A stretch of DNA of 64,000 nucleotides from the NCBI GenBank assembly GCA_001606155.1, contig LODT01000001.1, forward strand, positions 620,001 through 684,000. Direction: 5' to 3'. The notes beneath the pieces are model-generated. The model was not told the DNA's origin and made no database searches. It worked only from the letters and a program-made list of their open reading frames with translations. The stretch is from Tieghemostelium lacteum (taxonomy: Eukaryota; Evosea; Eumycetozoa; Dictyosteliales; Raperosteliaceae). The translations under genes were made by a program, and so were the position numbers. Below, one piece after another: positions 1 to 10,465 of this stretch (positions within the stretch are counted from its first letter, which is position 1; the number at the start of each line of letters is the position of its first letter).

Positions 1-1250
1 ATAAATCCGGAATACATCAAAACACCTCATTTCACCTATTTACTTATAATTTAAAATGATTTATCACCATTTTGTTTAAATCTAAATTTTTATTAAGTAA
101 TCTTAAATTTCTACTGAAAGTTTTAGGATCTAAATATATAATCATTCAATTTTAATTATAGACATTAGAAATAGAATAAACATTCTAATTAAATGATTTT
201 ATATATAAATTTATTCAAATAAAGTTCATTCAACTTTAAAATGTCAAATTTCAAAATTGAGTCTTTTTTGAGATTTCAACCATAATTGTAACTTTGAATT
301 TTTCTTAAGACTGATTGAATATAAACGAGTTTCCATCAATTCTATTTAATATTTGGTATATTATTTATAATTATAGGATATCTGGGTTAAAAATAAAATA
401 GTTGTGTTATTATATGCCAATAATTCTATTTGAGCATTTCGAATACTCAACTAGTTCAAATTTTAAAGAAAACATTTGAATTTTAAACTCAATTCAGCAG
501 TAATATTAAATATATGAATAATTATATTAGTTTATAGTTTAATTTTTATTTGAATCAAATATTAAAATATATTGATTTAGGAATTGAGATTCATTGTTTA
601 AAAACAAAATAAAACTGGATTATCTTCATGGAAACTTATTGAAACATCTCAATTCAAGTAGTAATATATTGTTTAACATGTATTCTAACTTTTACTATTG
701 AAAACATTCAACAAATCCCTAAAGCCAGTCAATGGTATATCATTTGTATTCTGATGAAATTCAGATATTTCAAAAGTTGAATTTGACATCTTACCAAGTA
801 AACCTTTGGTCTAATGGACAAAAATTTGAACATTTAGCTGGTTGGATACATCTACTACTAAAATGTATGATATGGAGTGGCATTGAGTATAACATTGTAC
901 CTAATTGGTCGGAATCAGATTCATTCTTGAAATTTTGTTAGTTTTTTTTTTTTTTGTTTTTAAATTTTCTAAGGTACACAAAGATTCATTCTAAATTGAG
1001 ATATTAGTATTTCATCATTGACAACCTAGATCTTCACTCCAAATCATCAAATCAACAATTTGGTCCAAAATTTCTTTTTTTTTTGTAAAATTGGGAACTT
1101 CCCTATTTCGTATAATTTGCACATTTAAATATATATTTGTTTATATCAACTACAAAACCATTGAAACTGAATCACTTGTAAACATCAACTAATACAATCC
1201 ATTGACAATAACCATTTTCAATACGAGTAACAATAAAAACTCAAATTAGA
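1..1250. other. A+T-rich stretch without a convincing gene
   Basis: About 1.25 kb of A+T-rich DNA lies before the first clear gene. A 69-codon open frame (732-941, +) begins with ATG and is slightly richer in G+C than its surroundings, but I recognise no motif in it and see no flanking exon. The last 200 bases carry T runs and then an A-rich leader just before the ATG at 1251, which fits a promoter and 5' leader. I see no RNA gene or repeat family here. Confidence 0.5.
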
Positions 1251-2634
1251 ATGTCAAAAAGAGAACTTGAAGGTTCCAAAGAACAATCTGCTTCAAAAAG
1301 AGCATATGTTGCACCAGTAAACAAAACGATTGTAGCCAAAAAAGTTAAATTCCTCGATGAGGACATTAAAGCACTTTCAGATCTTGTTACACTCTTTGGA
1401 AGAAACGTCAAAACCCTCATTCAATATGAACCTTTTGCCTCTCGTGATTACACTGAACGTCAACTCTACGATAAAATTAGATCACTTGTAAAGTCTGGTC
1501 ATATATCTGATAACCCAACTGCAGAACAAAAGAAAAAAGCTAGAATCTCATTGGGAGTCTCAGAGAAATCTGTTTTGGAACAGGAAATGGAATGGATGAA
1601 AAAGAATCAATCCAATTCTACATCATCTTCATCAGAGGATGATGAAGATAACAATAACTCAGGTGACGATAATAATGATCAAATAGAGGATAGTAATAGT
1701 CAAGAACAAATGGAAGTTGAAGTTAGTAAGCAACCTTCAATAACAACACCAAAAACCAGATCAAAAACAGCAGAAATACAATATGATAAAGATGGGATTA
1801 AACCATTGGATTTACAGCAAAAGGAAGGTGAATCTGCATTAGCTGCTCACAAGAGACTATACCCTTCCAGAGTTGGACACCACACACCTCCTATGAGTTT
1901 TGATGCACCTTTAACATTAAATAGTGTAGCTAACACCATTGCATCAACTACATCTACTCAACCTAAAGAATCATCATCTTCAACCACAACAGAACAACAC
2001 AAAGATTCCCAATCAAGTAATACCAATAATAACAATAGTAAACCCACAATCAATAATAAACCCACAACATCAAAAACAACTACAACAACAACAACGTCAA
2101 CATCCAAACCAGTTATTAAACCTACTCCGCCCAATAACTTAGAACTAAAAGAAACAGCTATAGTACCCAATGGTAAACATAATGGAAACTCTAGAGAAAA
2201 ACTAGCGCCTACCAATGAAAAAGTAAAAAACCCAAGTCCACCACTGCCCTCTACATTGGCTAAACCAACCAGTGTATATAAACCCAACAACCCACATGAA
2301 AACATTATAGTACAACCAATTCAATCTAAATTCAAAATTAAACATCCCACTTATACACCTGTAAATGGTCAATTACATACCCTTTCAACACCAACAACAA
2401 CAACTCCGCCATCACCACCACCACCACCACCACCACCAACAAAAACCAACCTCCTTTCTAAAACTCCAATAATCATGTCAGACCACATTTTATTTTCACA
2501 ACAAAATTCAGGATTTTATTTCAATGGTCATAACAAATGGAGTAGTTTGAAATTGACACCCACAAGTCAGATATCAACATTACAAAATAAATCATGTACA
2601 CCTCCACCATCACCATCACCAACTAAGGAACAGG

Positions 2635-2686
<52 letters not shown>

Positions 2687-3014
2687 TAAAACGCAAATTC
2701 CACAATCATTTTTCAAATATGAAACCAATAAGTATCTAGTGATTTATAATCCATTCATTTCACCTTCCTCAATCAAAAATGTTAAAATGAAAATGGAAGG
2801 TGATACTATGAAAGTCACAGTAACAATACCACAGGTATTTGATTGGATGAAGAAAAGGTCACAAGGTTTGCCTTATAAAGAAGATACATCGATTACACTC
2901 GAAATTCCACATCCAGGAAAGAATTATCGTCAAATTAGCAGAATGGCAGAGTTACCTGGTGGACCCACTGGTATTGCTTTTGGTTTTGAAAAATTGGAAG
3001 AAACTGATCCATGA
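1251..3014 (+). CDS. low-complexity protein with SANT-like N-terminal segment
   Basis: Single-exon gene of 587 codons; I do not recognise an orthologue. Residues about 30-90 are ordered and helical-looking (a DEDIKALSDLV helix, then a stretch ending in QLYDKIRSLVKSG), a spacing that recalls a Myb/SANT helix-turn-helix. This is inference from pattern only. An acidic Ser/Asp/Asn stretch and a long Ser/Thr/Pro/Asn linker follow, with a PPPPPPPP run and a polyQ run of about 19 Gln encoded by CAA. The last about 110 residues are ordered again, with alternating beta-like segments (VKMKMEGDTMKVTVTIP) and a GGPTGIAFGFEKLEE ending. A nuclear regulatory role is possible but unproven. Antisense and other-frame open frames across the polyQ and Thr-rich parts are shadows. 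Confidence 0.8.
2629..2688 (+). repeat. CAA microsatellite coding polyQ
   Basis: A nearly pure CAA tract lies inside the first gene and reads as about 19 consecutive Gln. In-frame CAA expansion is typical of dictyostelid genes and is likely to vary in length between strains. Confidence 0.9.
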
Positions 3015-3101
3015 ATGTTTCTTTATAACAACTAAAAGAAAACCATTTTGTACAGATAAATAATATTTATAATAGATATTTACGGAAATAAAATCATAAC
3101 A

Positions 3102-3134
3102 AGTTGATTGTTCTATAAAAAGATCCAATCAACT
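3102..3134 (+). other. inverted repeat 88 nt after a stop codon
   Basis: AGTTGATTG (3102-3110) is followed, after a 15-nt loop, by its exact reverse complement CAATCAACT (3126-3134). It lies in the probable 3' UTR of the gene ending at 3014. It could be a 3'-end or RNA-stability element; function is unknown. Confidence 0.55.
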
Positions 3135-3234
3135 AAAAATATTCAAAGAAAAGTATTTGAACTCAAAAAAAAAAAAAAATCAATATTTTTTTCATTTTAT
3201 TTTTAACAATTGAAAGATCTAATTGGATTCAAAG

Positions 3235-5769
3235 ATGGAAGAAATTCAAAAGTTAATTAAAGATATAGATTTAAAGAGTAATGGACAATGTAGGTTTATT
3301 TGATTTAAATAAGGTGTGAATAGAGTGTGGATGCCTAACACGCATTTATTTAGTTTATAATGAAGATCAAGTTAGAACTTTAGGTGATAAATTAAATGTA
3401 CAGGATATTGATACATTAGGTTTGATTTGTAAGACTATTGCTGATTGGTGTAAAGTAGAAGAGAATAGAGTTTTAGTATTAAAAGCTAAACCTGATCTTT
3501 TGTCACCTGTTTGCAAGATTTTAGATCAAAGTTGCACACAGTTGGATACATTGCAGAATAATCAGGTATTTTGTTTGGAACAGATTTGTAGATTAATAGG
3601 TAACCTTACCTATGAATACGATGAAAATAGACAGATAGTACTTCAGTATCAAACTGTATTTGAGAATCTAATGCAATTACTCAAACAGAGTAAATACAAA
3701 AACCTAAAAAAGAATTCATGCGCAACTTTAGCAAATTTAGCTTCGGATAATGGTATTTATTGAATGTTATCAGTAGTATTTATTGATTAATCAATATACT
3801 TATATATCTTTTTGTATTAAAGAAACTATTCAATTGAAATTCTTTAAATTAGGTGGTGTAACAGCTTTAGTTGAGATATTGGTAGATAAGACTTTAGAGG
3901 ATGATATTAAACTCTGGGCAATAAATGGTTTGAATAATTTAGTTGATCTAGAGGATGTTCAATCCAATGTAAATACAGATGACATTTTAAAACTTTTTAA
4001 TCAATTAAAAGTATCTTTAGCTGAAGATGGTTGGATTGAAAATCAATTTGCAAAAGAATTAGTTAAGCTTTTATCATTGTTAGCTGCAAACAGTAGGTAA
4101 CATTTAAACATGTACATATAGATAGTTTAATACTAATTTAGTATATATAGAACCACTACAAAATAGATTATTACAAACTAAAGGATTTTTAAATAGTCTC
4201 TTTGATTTGATGGAAAATGTAGGGTCACAGAGAAATCAAATTGATGAAATTGATGTTGAGGATGAAGATTTTGATGCTGCTAATAATATTTCAGTAGCAC
4301 CATTCACTGCAGATCTCATTCAAAAATTATCTGAAAATGATCAAGTCAGGGAACATTTTGATCAGGATTCAATCTTGGAAAAGATGGTAAATATCATTCA
4401 AACTAAACCACCAGTATTCACTGAAGTAAACAAAAAGAATACTCTAAAAGTTTTAGATATGACCAAAGTAATTAGAGTCATTACCAGAACATTAGCATAC
4501 GCATCTTTAAATGGTATGTTAAATATGATTTAAATCAAATTTAATATAGTATACTAATATTGAGTATAATGAATATAGATAATATCATTGCTAAATTAAT
4601 TAAACATTCCAATTTATTTGTTGGATTATTTAATTCAGAGGAATGTGAACAAATTGTTAGTGCTGCTATGATTATTGGAAATTTGGCAATCAATCAACAG
4701 AATTGTAATATTATACTGTCATCTAATATATTAATGATAATGGCTGAAACCATGTCAAAGTATCCAAATCATCAACCTATTCAACACTTGGTTTTGAGTG
4801 CTCTTAGAAATCTTACATTTCCAAACATTAACAAGAATTATTTGGCACCAAAAGAACTTTTGGAACCTATCATTGCAAATATGGTAGTTCCAAATCAAGT
4901 TATTCAATTTGCTGCCATTAGTGTATTAAAAAATTTTATTGTATCAAATAGTATGTAATTTTATGATAAAATCAAGTTGGATGATAATGATGATGAAGGT
5001 ATACTAACAATGATTAAAATGTTTAGGTGATAATTATTTAAGATTTAAGGAGTCTGGTGGTTTGAAACCATTATTTGATCTTTCAAATGGCAGAGTAAAA
5101 GCTACTATTGAGGAAGATGATGAACCTGAAGAGAAAAAGATAGAAGAGATTACAGAAGAAACCGAAAAAGATGGTGATGATAAAAAAGAGAAAAAGGAAG
5201 AAAAAGTAAAGGATATGAGAGTAACCTATGAAACCACTAGAATTCTATTGAGATTCTTGGAAAATATTCAATTGTTTAAGGATGATGAAACCACTAAAAA
5301 TAGTATTCGAAATGAAATTGTTAGACCTATATTTACATTGCTGTCTGCAAGTTTTCCAGTACTTCAATTGGAGGGTTCTAAAGGTTTATCATTGTTATTG
5401 ATTGATAATCAATCAACACAATTACTCAATGACAATTATGGTGACAATTGGTTTAGTGTAGTTATGGAAACTCTCAAAGTATCATTTGTACCATTCCAAC
5501 AACAAAGACAACAACAACAACAAACAACTCCATCAACACCAGTACAACAACAATTGTCACAACAAATTCAACAAAATATAACATTTTCAACAGAATTACA
5601 AACTAATTTACTCAATTTAATTTATAAATTTTCACTCAATGAAACCACTAGAAACGAACTAAAGGGCAAAGGTATTATAGCCACTCTAAAAGAACTTAAA
5701 AATAATCAAGATGCTACAAATAATCTAAAAACTCAAATTCAAAATATTTTAGTTCAATTAACTGTCTGA
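3235..5769 (+). CDS. darlin / RAP1GDS1 (smgGDS)-like armadillo protein
   Basis: Six exons assemble into 733 residues: 3235-3289, 3354-3752, 3823-4092, 4151-4513, 4579-4950 and 5027-5769. All five introns are GT..AG and phase 1. Armadillo helices are obvious, for example GGVTALVEILVDK, AAMIIGNLAINQQNC and QHLVLSALRNLTFP. The last two align well from memory with the smgGDS motif around ALGNFARNDANC and AALSALRNLA. The family (RAP1GDS1; darlin in Dictyostelium) binds small GTPases of the Ras/Rho type and acts as a chaperone or exchange factor in the cytosol. An acidic/Lys-rich insert lies in the last exon near 5100-5215, and a short polyQ insert near 5500. The start at 3235 is the only ATG that gives a spliced reading frame into exon 2; the TTG-initiated frames seen per exon are artefacts. 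Confidence 0.88.
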
Positions 5770-5940
5770 AAATAAATTTCTGATTAATCCATCATTTCCA
5801 CGAAGACTGCAAAAAAACCATTTTTATCAAAATTTCATAACTCATTTTTTTATTTAGATATTTTCGTTATTGTCTGAAAAAGATTCTTCTTTTTTATTTT
5901 TTTGTTTTTTTGAATTGACTTGGAGTTTTGTGTGAATAAT

Positions 5941-8361
5941 ATGGCAGACATAGTTGTAAAATTAAATTTTAAGAATCAAAAGAGTGGAATAATAGAACAT
6001 CATCAATTAGAACAAGGATCAAATATCATTGGTAGAAATAAACCAAATTTTATAACAGATTCTAGAATTAGTAGAAAACATGCCGAGATTATCGTTTCAG
6101 AGATTGGGTTGGTTACCTTCAATCAAATCGGTGAAACCAATAACAGTATATTATTGAGACCTGAAACAGAGGCAATCAAGATGCAAAAAGGTAAATTTCA
6201 AACATTACAGAACAATGATTCCATATGTCTCTATGATGGTGCACAACCTTTCACTATAAGCATTGAGAAATTTGAACCAATGCAGATTGCCTCTCAATTG
6301 GATGATCATGAGACTATTGCAACTCAACAAGTGCATCCTGATGACAGTCATCTTAATCCACTAAATTATTTAAAAGAAACGGTACCTGCTGTACTAGCTG
6401 CTTCCAATGTTGGGAGCTCACCTTCACAAACCAACAATAATAATAATGTAGATATTATAAATACAAATAACAAAAGAAATAGAGATGATTTGGATGAAAG
6501 TTCAAATCAGAGAGATGATAAAAAACTAAAGAATTCACAACAGATTCAACAGCAGAGTAATGATAGGAGACAACCTGCTAATGGTGTGGTTGTTGAAGAT
6601 TCTTTGAGGATTAATATAGTGGAAGAGGAATTGACTTATGTTAAGGTTCTTGGTTCAGGTGCATGTGGTAAAGTGAGTCTTTTTGAATGGAAAGGTACAC
6701 CAGTTGCAGTTAAGGTTATATATAAATCCCTATTACACAAGGACAAGAAAGGAGAATTTGAAAAAGAAACACAGATTTTAAAGTGTCTTCGTCATCCCAA
6801 TGTTGTATTATTCATGGGAACTTGTAATCTACAAGGTGACTTATCCATAGTTACAGAGTACCTCAACAGAGGTTCAGTAAGAGACGTTCTCAATAGTCCT
6901 AAACCTATAGACTGGAACACTAAAATCAAAATGTCTATAGACATTGCACAGGGTATGAACTACCTCCACAATTACAATCCAAGAATTATTCACAGGGACC
7001 TAAAGTGTGTTAATCTTCTAGTCGATAATAACTTTAATGTAAAAGTCAGTGATTTTGGACTATCGAGATTTATCTCTGGAAGTGGTCAAGAATCGGCCAA
7101 AACATTCTGTGGAACACTTCCTTTTATAGCACCTGAAGTTTTTGCTGGAAGAGGTTACTCAACACAAGCTGATGTTTTTAGTTTTGGAATTGTTCTTTGG
7201 GAGATTCTGACTCACAAACAACCCAGTGGAAACACTGCATCTACTGTATTGGGTCATCCAGAGATTCCTTCAAACTGTCCAGTACCATTCAGCGACCTTA
7301 TTAAAGCTTGTTGTCATAAGAACCCAGATTTAAGACCAAATTTCTCACAGATAATACAGAGATTGAAAGCAATGATTTCCGTTGAAGATGGTGAATATAC
7401 ACCAACCTCGAATCCTTTGAATGGGGCTAATAATACCGTATTGGGATCAGCAATCTCTCCTTCTACACCTTCACAGATACTGACACCTCAGAAGGGTGCC
7501 ATTAGATTACAAGATTACACTATACAAGGTCCAGAGATCTCCAAAGTCACCTCCATTCGACAATGTGAAAACTTTGAACTCCTTCGTGGCCAATACAAAG
7601 ATAAACCAGTCTCCATCAGAAGACTTGCTACTAAAGTAAATGACTTTGAAAAAAAGCAGTTGGAAGTCATGGCCAACCTCTCCAAGTCACCTTTAATTCA
7701 AGATTTCTACGGAGTGGTTTTCAACGATCAAGAACATGCTCTCATTTGTGAATACTGTGAAAATGAAAGTTTATATCAACTCATGAATAATCCTTCAACT
7801 ACCTACAAATTCACATGGAATCATACCATTGATTTGGCAATTCAGATGGCAAGTGCCATCAACCTACTACATAAACAACAACCACCTATATTACACCGTG
7901 GAATCACCAGTAGCAGTTTTCTATTGACTTCCGAATACCACATTAAAGTCACTGACTTTGGGTTGTCTAGATTTGCAATACACGAGAATTCAGCAAGTCT
8001 TGGTGAGATTAAGGGTGACTTCTTTTATTCACCACCAGAACTCTTGAGTTCAAAAAAATTTACACAAAAGTCCGATGTGTACAGTTATGCTATTGTTCTT
8101 TGGGAACTATTGCAAATGACACATACACAACAATACAAGAAACCATTTTATCACATTGACTTGGAATATGATTTCCAGATTGTACATCAAACCTCAAAAT
8201 TCAACAAGAGACCAAAGACCGACGACAGCCACATTCCTAAGGAATTTCAAAAACTTTTACAACAATCTTGGGATCAGGAACCAATGTTAAGACCTGACTT
8301 TGATAAAATAATTGAGGAGTTAAATGTATTAAAATCTACATTTAAACCTAATTCTAAATAA
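5941..8361 (+). CDS. FHA domain, TKL kinase and C-terminal pseudokinase
   Basis: 806 residues from the ATG at 5941 (the frame is open to a TTG at 5920, but ATG is the better start). An FHA domain occupies about residues 20-110 (IIGRNKP, then SRISRKHAEI), which binds phosphothreonine. After an Asn/Gln linker comes a complete TKL-type kinase, about 230-478: glycine loop GSGACGKV, VAVKVI lysine, HRDLKCVNLL catalytic loop (His near residue 351), DFGLSRF and APEVF. A second kinase-like domain, about 535-797, keeps DFGLSRF but has HRGITSSSF instead of HRDLKxxN and VSIRRL where VAVK is expected, so it should be catalytically dead. Probably a cytosolic or nuclear signalling kinase whose second domain regulates the first (inference). 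No introns. A strong inverted repeat lies 30 nt past the stop. Confidence 0.9.
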   Translation: MADIVVKLNFKNQKSGIIEHHQLEQGSNIIGRNKPNFITDSRISRKHAEIIVSEIGLVTFNQIGETNNSILLRPETEAIKMQKGKFQTLQNNDSICLYDGAQPFTISIEKFEPMQIASQLDDHETIATQQVHPDDSHLNPLNYLKETVPAVLAASNVGSSPSQTNNNNNVDIINTNNKRNRDDLDESSNQRDDKKLKNSQQIQQQSNDRRQPANGVVVEDSLRINIVEEELTYVKVLGSGACGKVSLFEWKGTPVAVKVIYKSLLHKDKKGEFEKETQILKCLRHPNVVLFMGTCNLQGDLSIVTEYLNRGSVRDVLNSPKPIDWNTKIKMSIDIAQGMNYLHNYNPRIIHRDLKCVNLLVDNNFNVKVSDFGLSRFISGSGQESAKTFCGTLPFIAPEVFAGRGYSTQADVFSFGIVLWEILTHKQPSGNTASTVLGHPEIPSNCPVPFSDLIKACCHKNPDLRPNFSQIIQRLKAMISVEDGEYTPTSNPLNGANNTVLGSAISPSTPSQILTPQKGAIRLQDYTIQGPEISKVTSIRQCENFELLRGQYKDKPVSIRRLATKVNDFEKKQLEVMANLSKSPLIQDFYGVVFNDQEHALICEYCENESLYQLMNNPSTTYKFTWNHTIDLAIQMASAINLLHKQQPPILHRGITSSSFLLTSEYHIKVTDFGLSRFAIHENSASLGEIKGDFFYSPPELLSSKKFTQKSDVYSYAIVLWELLQMTHTQQYKKPFYHIDLEYDFQIVHQTSKFNKRPKTDDSHIPKEFQKLLQQSWDQEPMLRPDFDKIIEELNVLKSTFKPNSK

Positions 8362-8908
8362 TAATAATAATAATTAATAATAATATTCTTTGAAAAAGTC
8401 AGTGACTTGAAAAATTTAAACACTGACTTTTTCCATAAGTGTAGACATAAAAAAAGGGGGTTTGTTCAATGTTTTTATTAAACTTTTAAAAAAACAATAT
8501 TTTTGATTATTTAATTAATTTCAAATAATAAAAAAATTAACTTGATCTCCAAATATTGATTCCCATTATGGTTAAAGGAAACTTTTTTTATTTTATAATT
8601 GATATATCTTTGCACGGGGAGTTTCATATTAATTATTATTTTTTGGAGAGTAGGCTGGGGATTTTAAATTTCAAACAATTAAAGTTTTAATCATAATAAA
8701 TTATATAAATCTAAATGATGTATAAAAAAATAAAAAAAAAAATAATTTCAGTGTTGTTTTGAAAAGTTTAAATTAAATTTGTTTTGGGGTTGACTAAAAC
8801 AATAAATAAAAGAAATCAACAACAACAAACAAACAAACAAAGCCCAAAACATATTTATATATTATTATTATAGTTTTTTTTACTATTTATTGTAGAGAGA
8901 CAGGGATT
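8362..8908. other. intergenic, with a 3' hairpin and A/T runs
   Basis: This holds the short AAT repeat and hairpin just after the kinase stop, then about 470 nt of A+T-rich DNA with A and T homopolymers. A CAACAACAAACAAACAAA tract lies about 80 nt before the amine-oxidase ATG and is probably part of its leader. I see no gene. Confidence 0.5.
8392..8433 (+). other. 13-bp perfect stem-loop in kinase 3' region
   Basis: GAAAAAGTCAGTG (8392-8404) and its exact reverse complement CACTGACTTTTTC (8421-8433) flank a 16-nt loop. It starts 30 nt after the stop of the FHA kinase gene. The mixed-base core (GTCAGTG) makes a chance match less likely than for pure A/T repeats. Confidence 0.75.
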
Positions 8909-10465
8909 ATGAACTTAATAAATGATTTTGATCATAAAGAACAACACTATGATATTATTGTAATTGGTGGTGGATTAGCTGGTCTTAGAGCTCTTGAACT
9001 ATTTGAATTAGAGAATCAGAAACTTGAACAACAAAAACAACAATTTCCACAGGAACTTAAACAACAACAACAACAACAAAAGAGAATATTGTTATTAGAG
9101 TCTAGGGATAGAGTAGGAGGTAGAACATCATCTATAAGATACCAGAATTATGATTGGGATGTAGGTGGACAATGGGTAGGTCCAACTCAACATCGTGTAC
9201 GAGCATTACTGAAACAATGTGGAGCCAATACCTTTCCACAACAACAAATTGGTAGAAAGGTACTGGAGTATAAAGGACTGTTTAATAGATACACAGGTAT
9301 GGTACCCAATGTACAATTGTTGGGTAGTTTGGAATGTCAGCTATGCATATGGAGACTGGAATTTATGTGTTCTAGTATCGATCCTAATGCACCTTGGACT
9401 CACAAGAATGCAATTTATTGGGACTCTATGACTGTCCAACAATGGATGGACAAGAACATGTATACTGACTTTGCAAAGACACTGGTTAGAGTTAGTATAT
9501 TAGCTGTATTTAGTTCTGAACCTTCCGAACTTAGTTTCTTTTATGTTCTCTCCTATTTTAGTATGGCTGGAGGTGTTATGAAGACTATGGATGTAAAGAA
9601 TGGAGCTCAACAAGATCGTATACTAGGAGGTTCGCTACAACTCAGTGTATTCCTCTATGAAAAGAATAAAAGAAATATTCTTTTGAGCCACCCAGTAATC
9701 AAGATTTCAAAATTGGAGGCAAAAGGTTTTTCAAAAGTTCAGTGTGAAAATGGAAAAATATTTACTTGTAAAAAAGTGATTATAACTCTGCCCCCACCTT
9801 TAATTAATGCTATTGAGTTTCAGCCTCCTCTACCGGAAAGAAAGTCTATTCTTATTCAGTCCATGACAATGGGTCAGGTTATAAAGTTTATTATATTCTA
9901 TAAAGAATGTTTCTGGAGAGACGAAGGATTCAGTGGAGAGATTGTATCCGATCGCTCGTCTATCAGTCTAATCTACGACGGATCCTTTGAAGATGGTTCC
10001 AAACCGTCTTTAATTGGGTTCTTTGAAGGTGAAGCTGCTAGAGAATGGTCAAAGAAGACTGAAGATGAGAGAAAGAAAGAAGTTACCGATATCCTCTATG
10101 ACGCATTCCACCAAGACAAGAGAGTATATCTTCCAATAAACTATATTGAAATGAATTGGATGGAAGAAAAATACACAAAAGGTGGTTATGCTGCAACTTG
10201 TAATTGTAATATATTCTCAAAATATGGTCATACTCTGAGAGAACCTATTGATGACATTCATTTTGCAGGTACTGAAACTGCAACTCAATGGCCTGGTTAT
10301 ATGGAAGGAGCTCTTCAATCTGCTGAAAGAGTTGTTAATGAAATTTTAAATCAAAATACATCACCTGTCATCACAAACTCAAATTTTCAAAATACTAATA
10401 TTTTAATAGTAATAATATCATTAATTGTTTTAGTAATCAGTTACTATCTCATTGTACATAAATAA
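8909..10465 (+). CDS. flavin monoamine oxidase-like, tail-anchored
   Basis: 518 residues, one exon. The N-terminal FAD fold is clear: IIVIGGGLAGL dinucleotide motif, an inserted Gln-rich segment, then ESRDRVGGRTSS and WDVGGQWVGPTQ. The C-terminal FAD motif reads HFAGTETATQWPGYMEGAL, closely like animal MAO. A hydrophobic tail (about residues 493-515, NILIVIISLIVLVISYYLIV) followed by HK fits a tail anchor in the mitochondrial outer membrane, as in MAO-A/B. The usual SGGC flavin-linking Cys is replaced: this protein has KGGYAATCNC, so 8-alpha-cysteinyl attachment at that place is unlikely, although Cys residues occur four and six positions on. Expected reaction: oxidation of an amine to an aldehyde with release of H2O2 and NH3; substrate unknown. 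Confidence 0.9.
   Translation: MNLINDFDHKEQHYDIIVIGGGLAGLRALELFELENQKLEQQKQQFPQELKQQQQQQKRILLLESRDRVGGRTSSIRYQNYDWDVGGQWVGPTQHRVRALLKQCGANTFPQQQIGRKVLEYKGLFNRYTGMVPNVQLLGSLECQLCIWRLEFMCSSIDPNAPWTHKNAIYWDSMTVQQWMDKNMYTDFAKTLVRVSILAVFSSEPSELSFFYVLSYFSMAGGVMKTMDVKNGAQQDRILGGSLQLSVFLYEKNKRNILLSHPVIKISKLEAKGFSKVQCENGKIFTCKKVIITLPPPLINAIEFQPPLPERKSILIQSMTMGQVIKFIIFYKECFWRDEGFSGEIVSDRSSISLIYDGSFEDGSKPSLIGFFEGEAAREWSKKTEDERKKEVTDILYDAFHQDKRVYLPINYIEMNWMEEKYTKGGYAATCNCNIFSKYGHTLREPIDDIHFAGTETATQWPGYMEGALQSAERVVNEILNQNTSPVITNSNFQNTNILIVIISLIVLVISYYLIVHK

Noticed and set aside
732-941. 69-codon plus-strand frame near the left edge
   Set aside because: Has an ATG and modest coding look, but no motif, no exon partner and a T run right after the stop. 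Kept only as a note in the first intergenic entry.
1958-2305. 115-codon minus-strand frame in the first gene
   Set aside because: Antisense of Thr/Asn/Pro-rich coding sequence, giving Val/Leu/Gly runs; a known artefact of ACA and CAA codons.
5920-5940. TTG start 21 nt upstream of the FHA kinase ATG
   Set aside because: Eukaryotic start on TTG is unlikely, and an ATG in good context follows in frame. The same reasoning was applied at 3422, 4560, 13795, 22937, 40221, 52618, 54785 and 61257.
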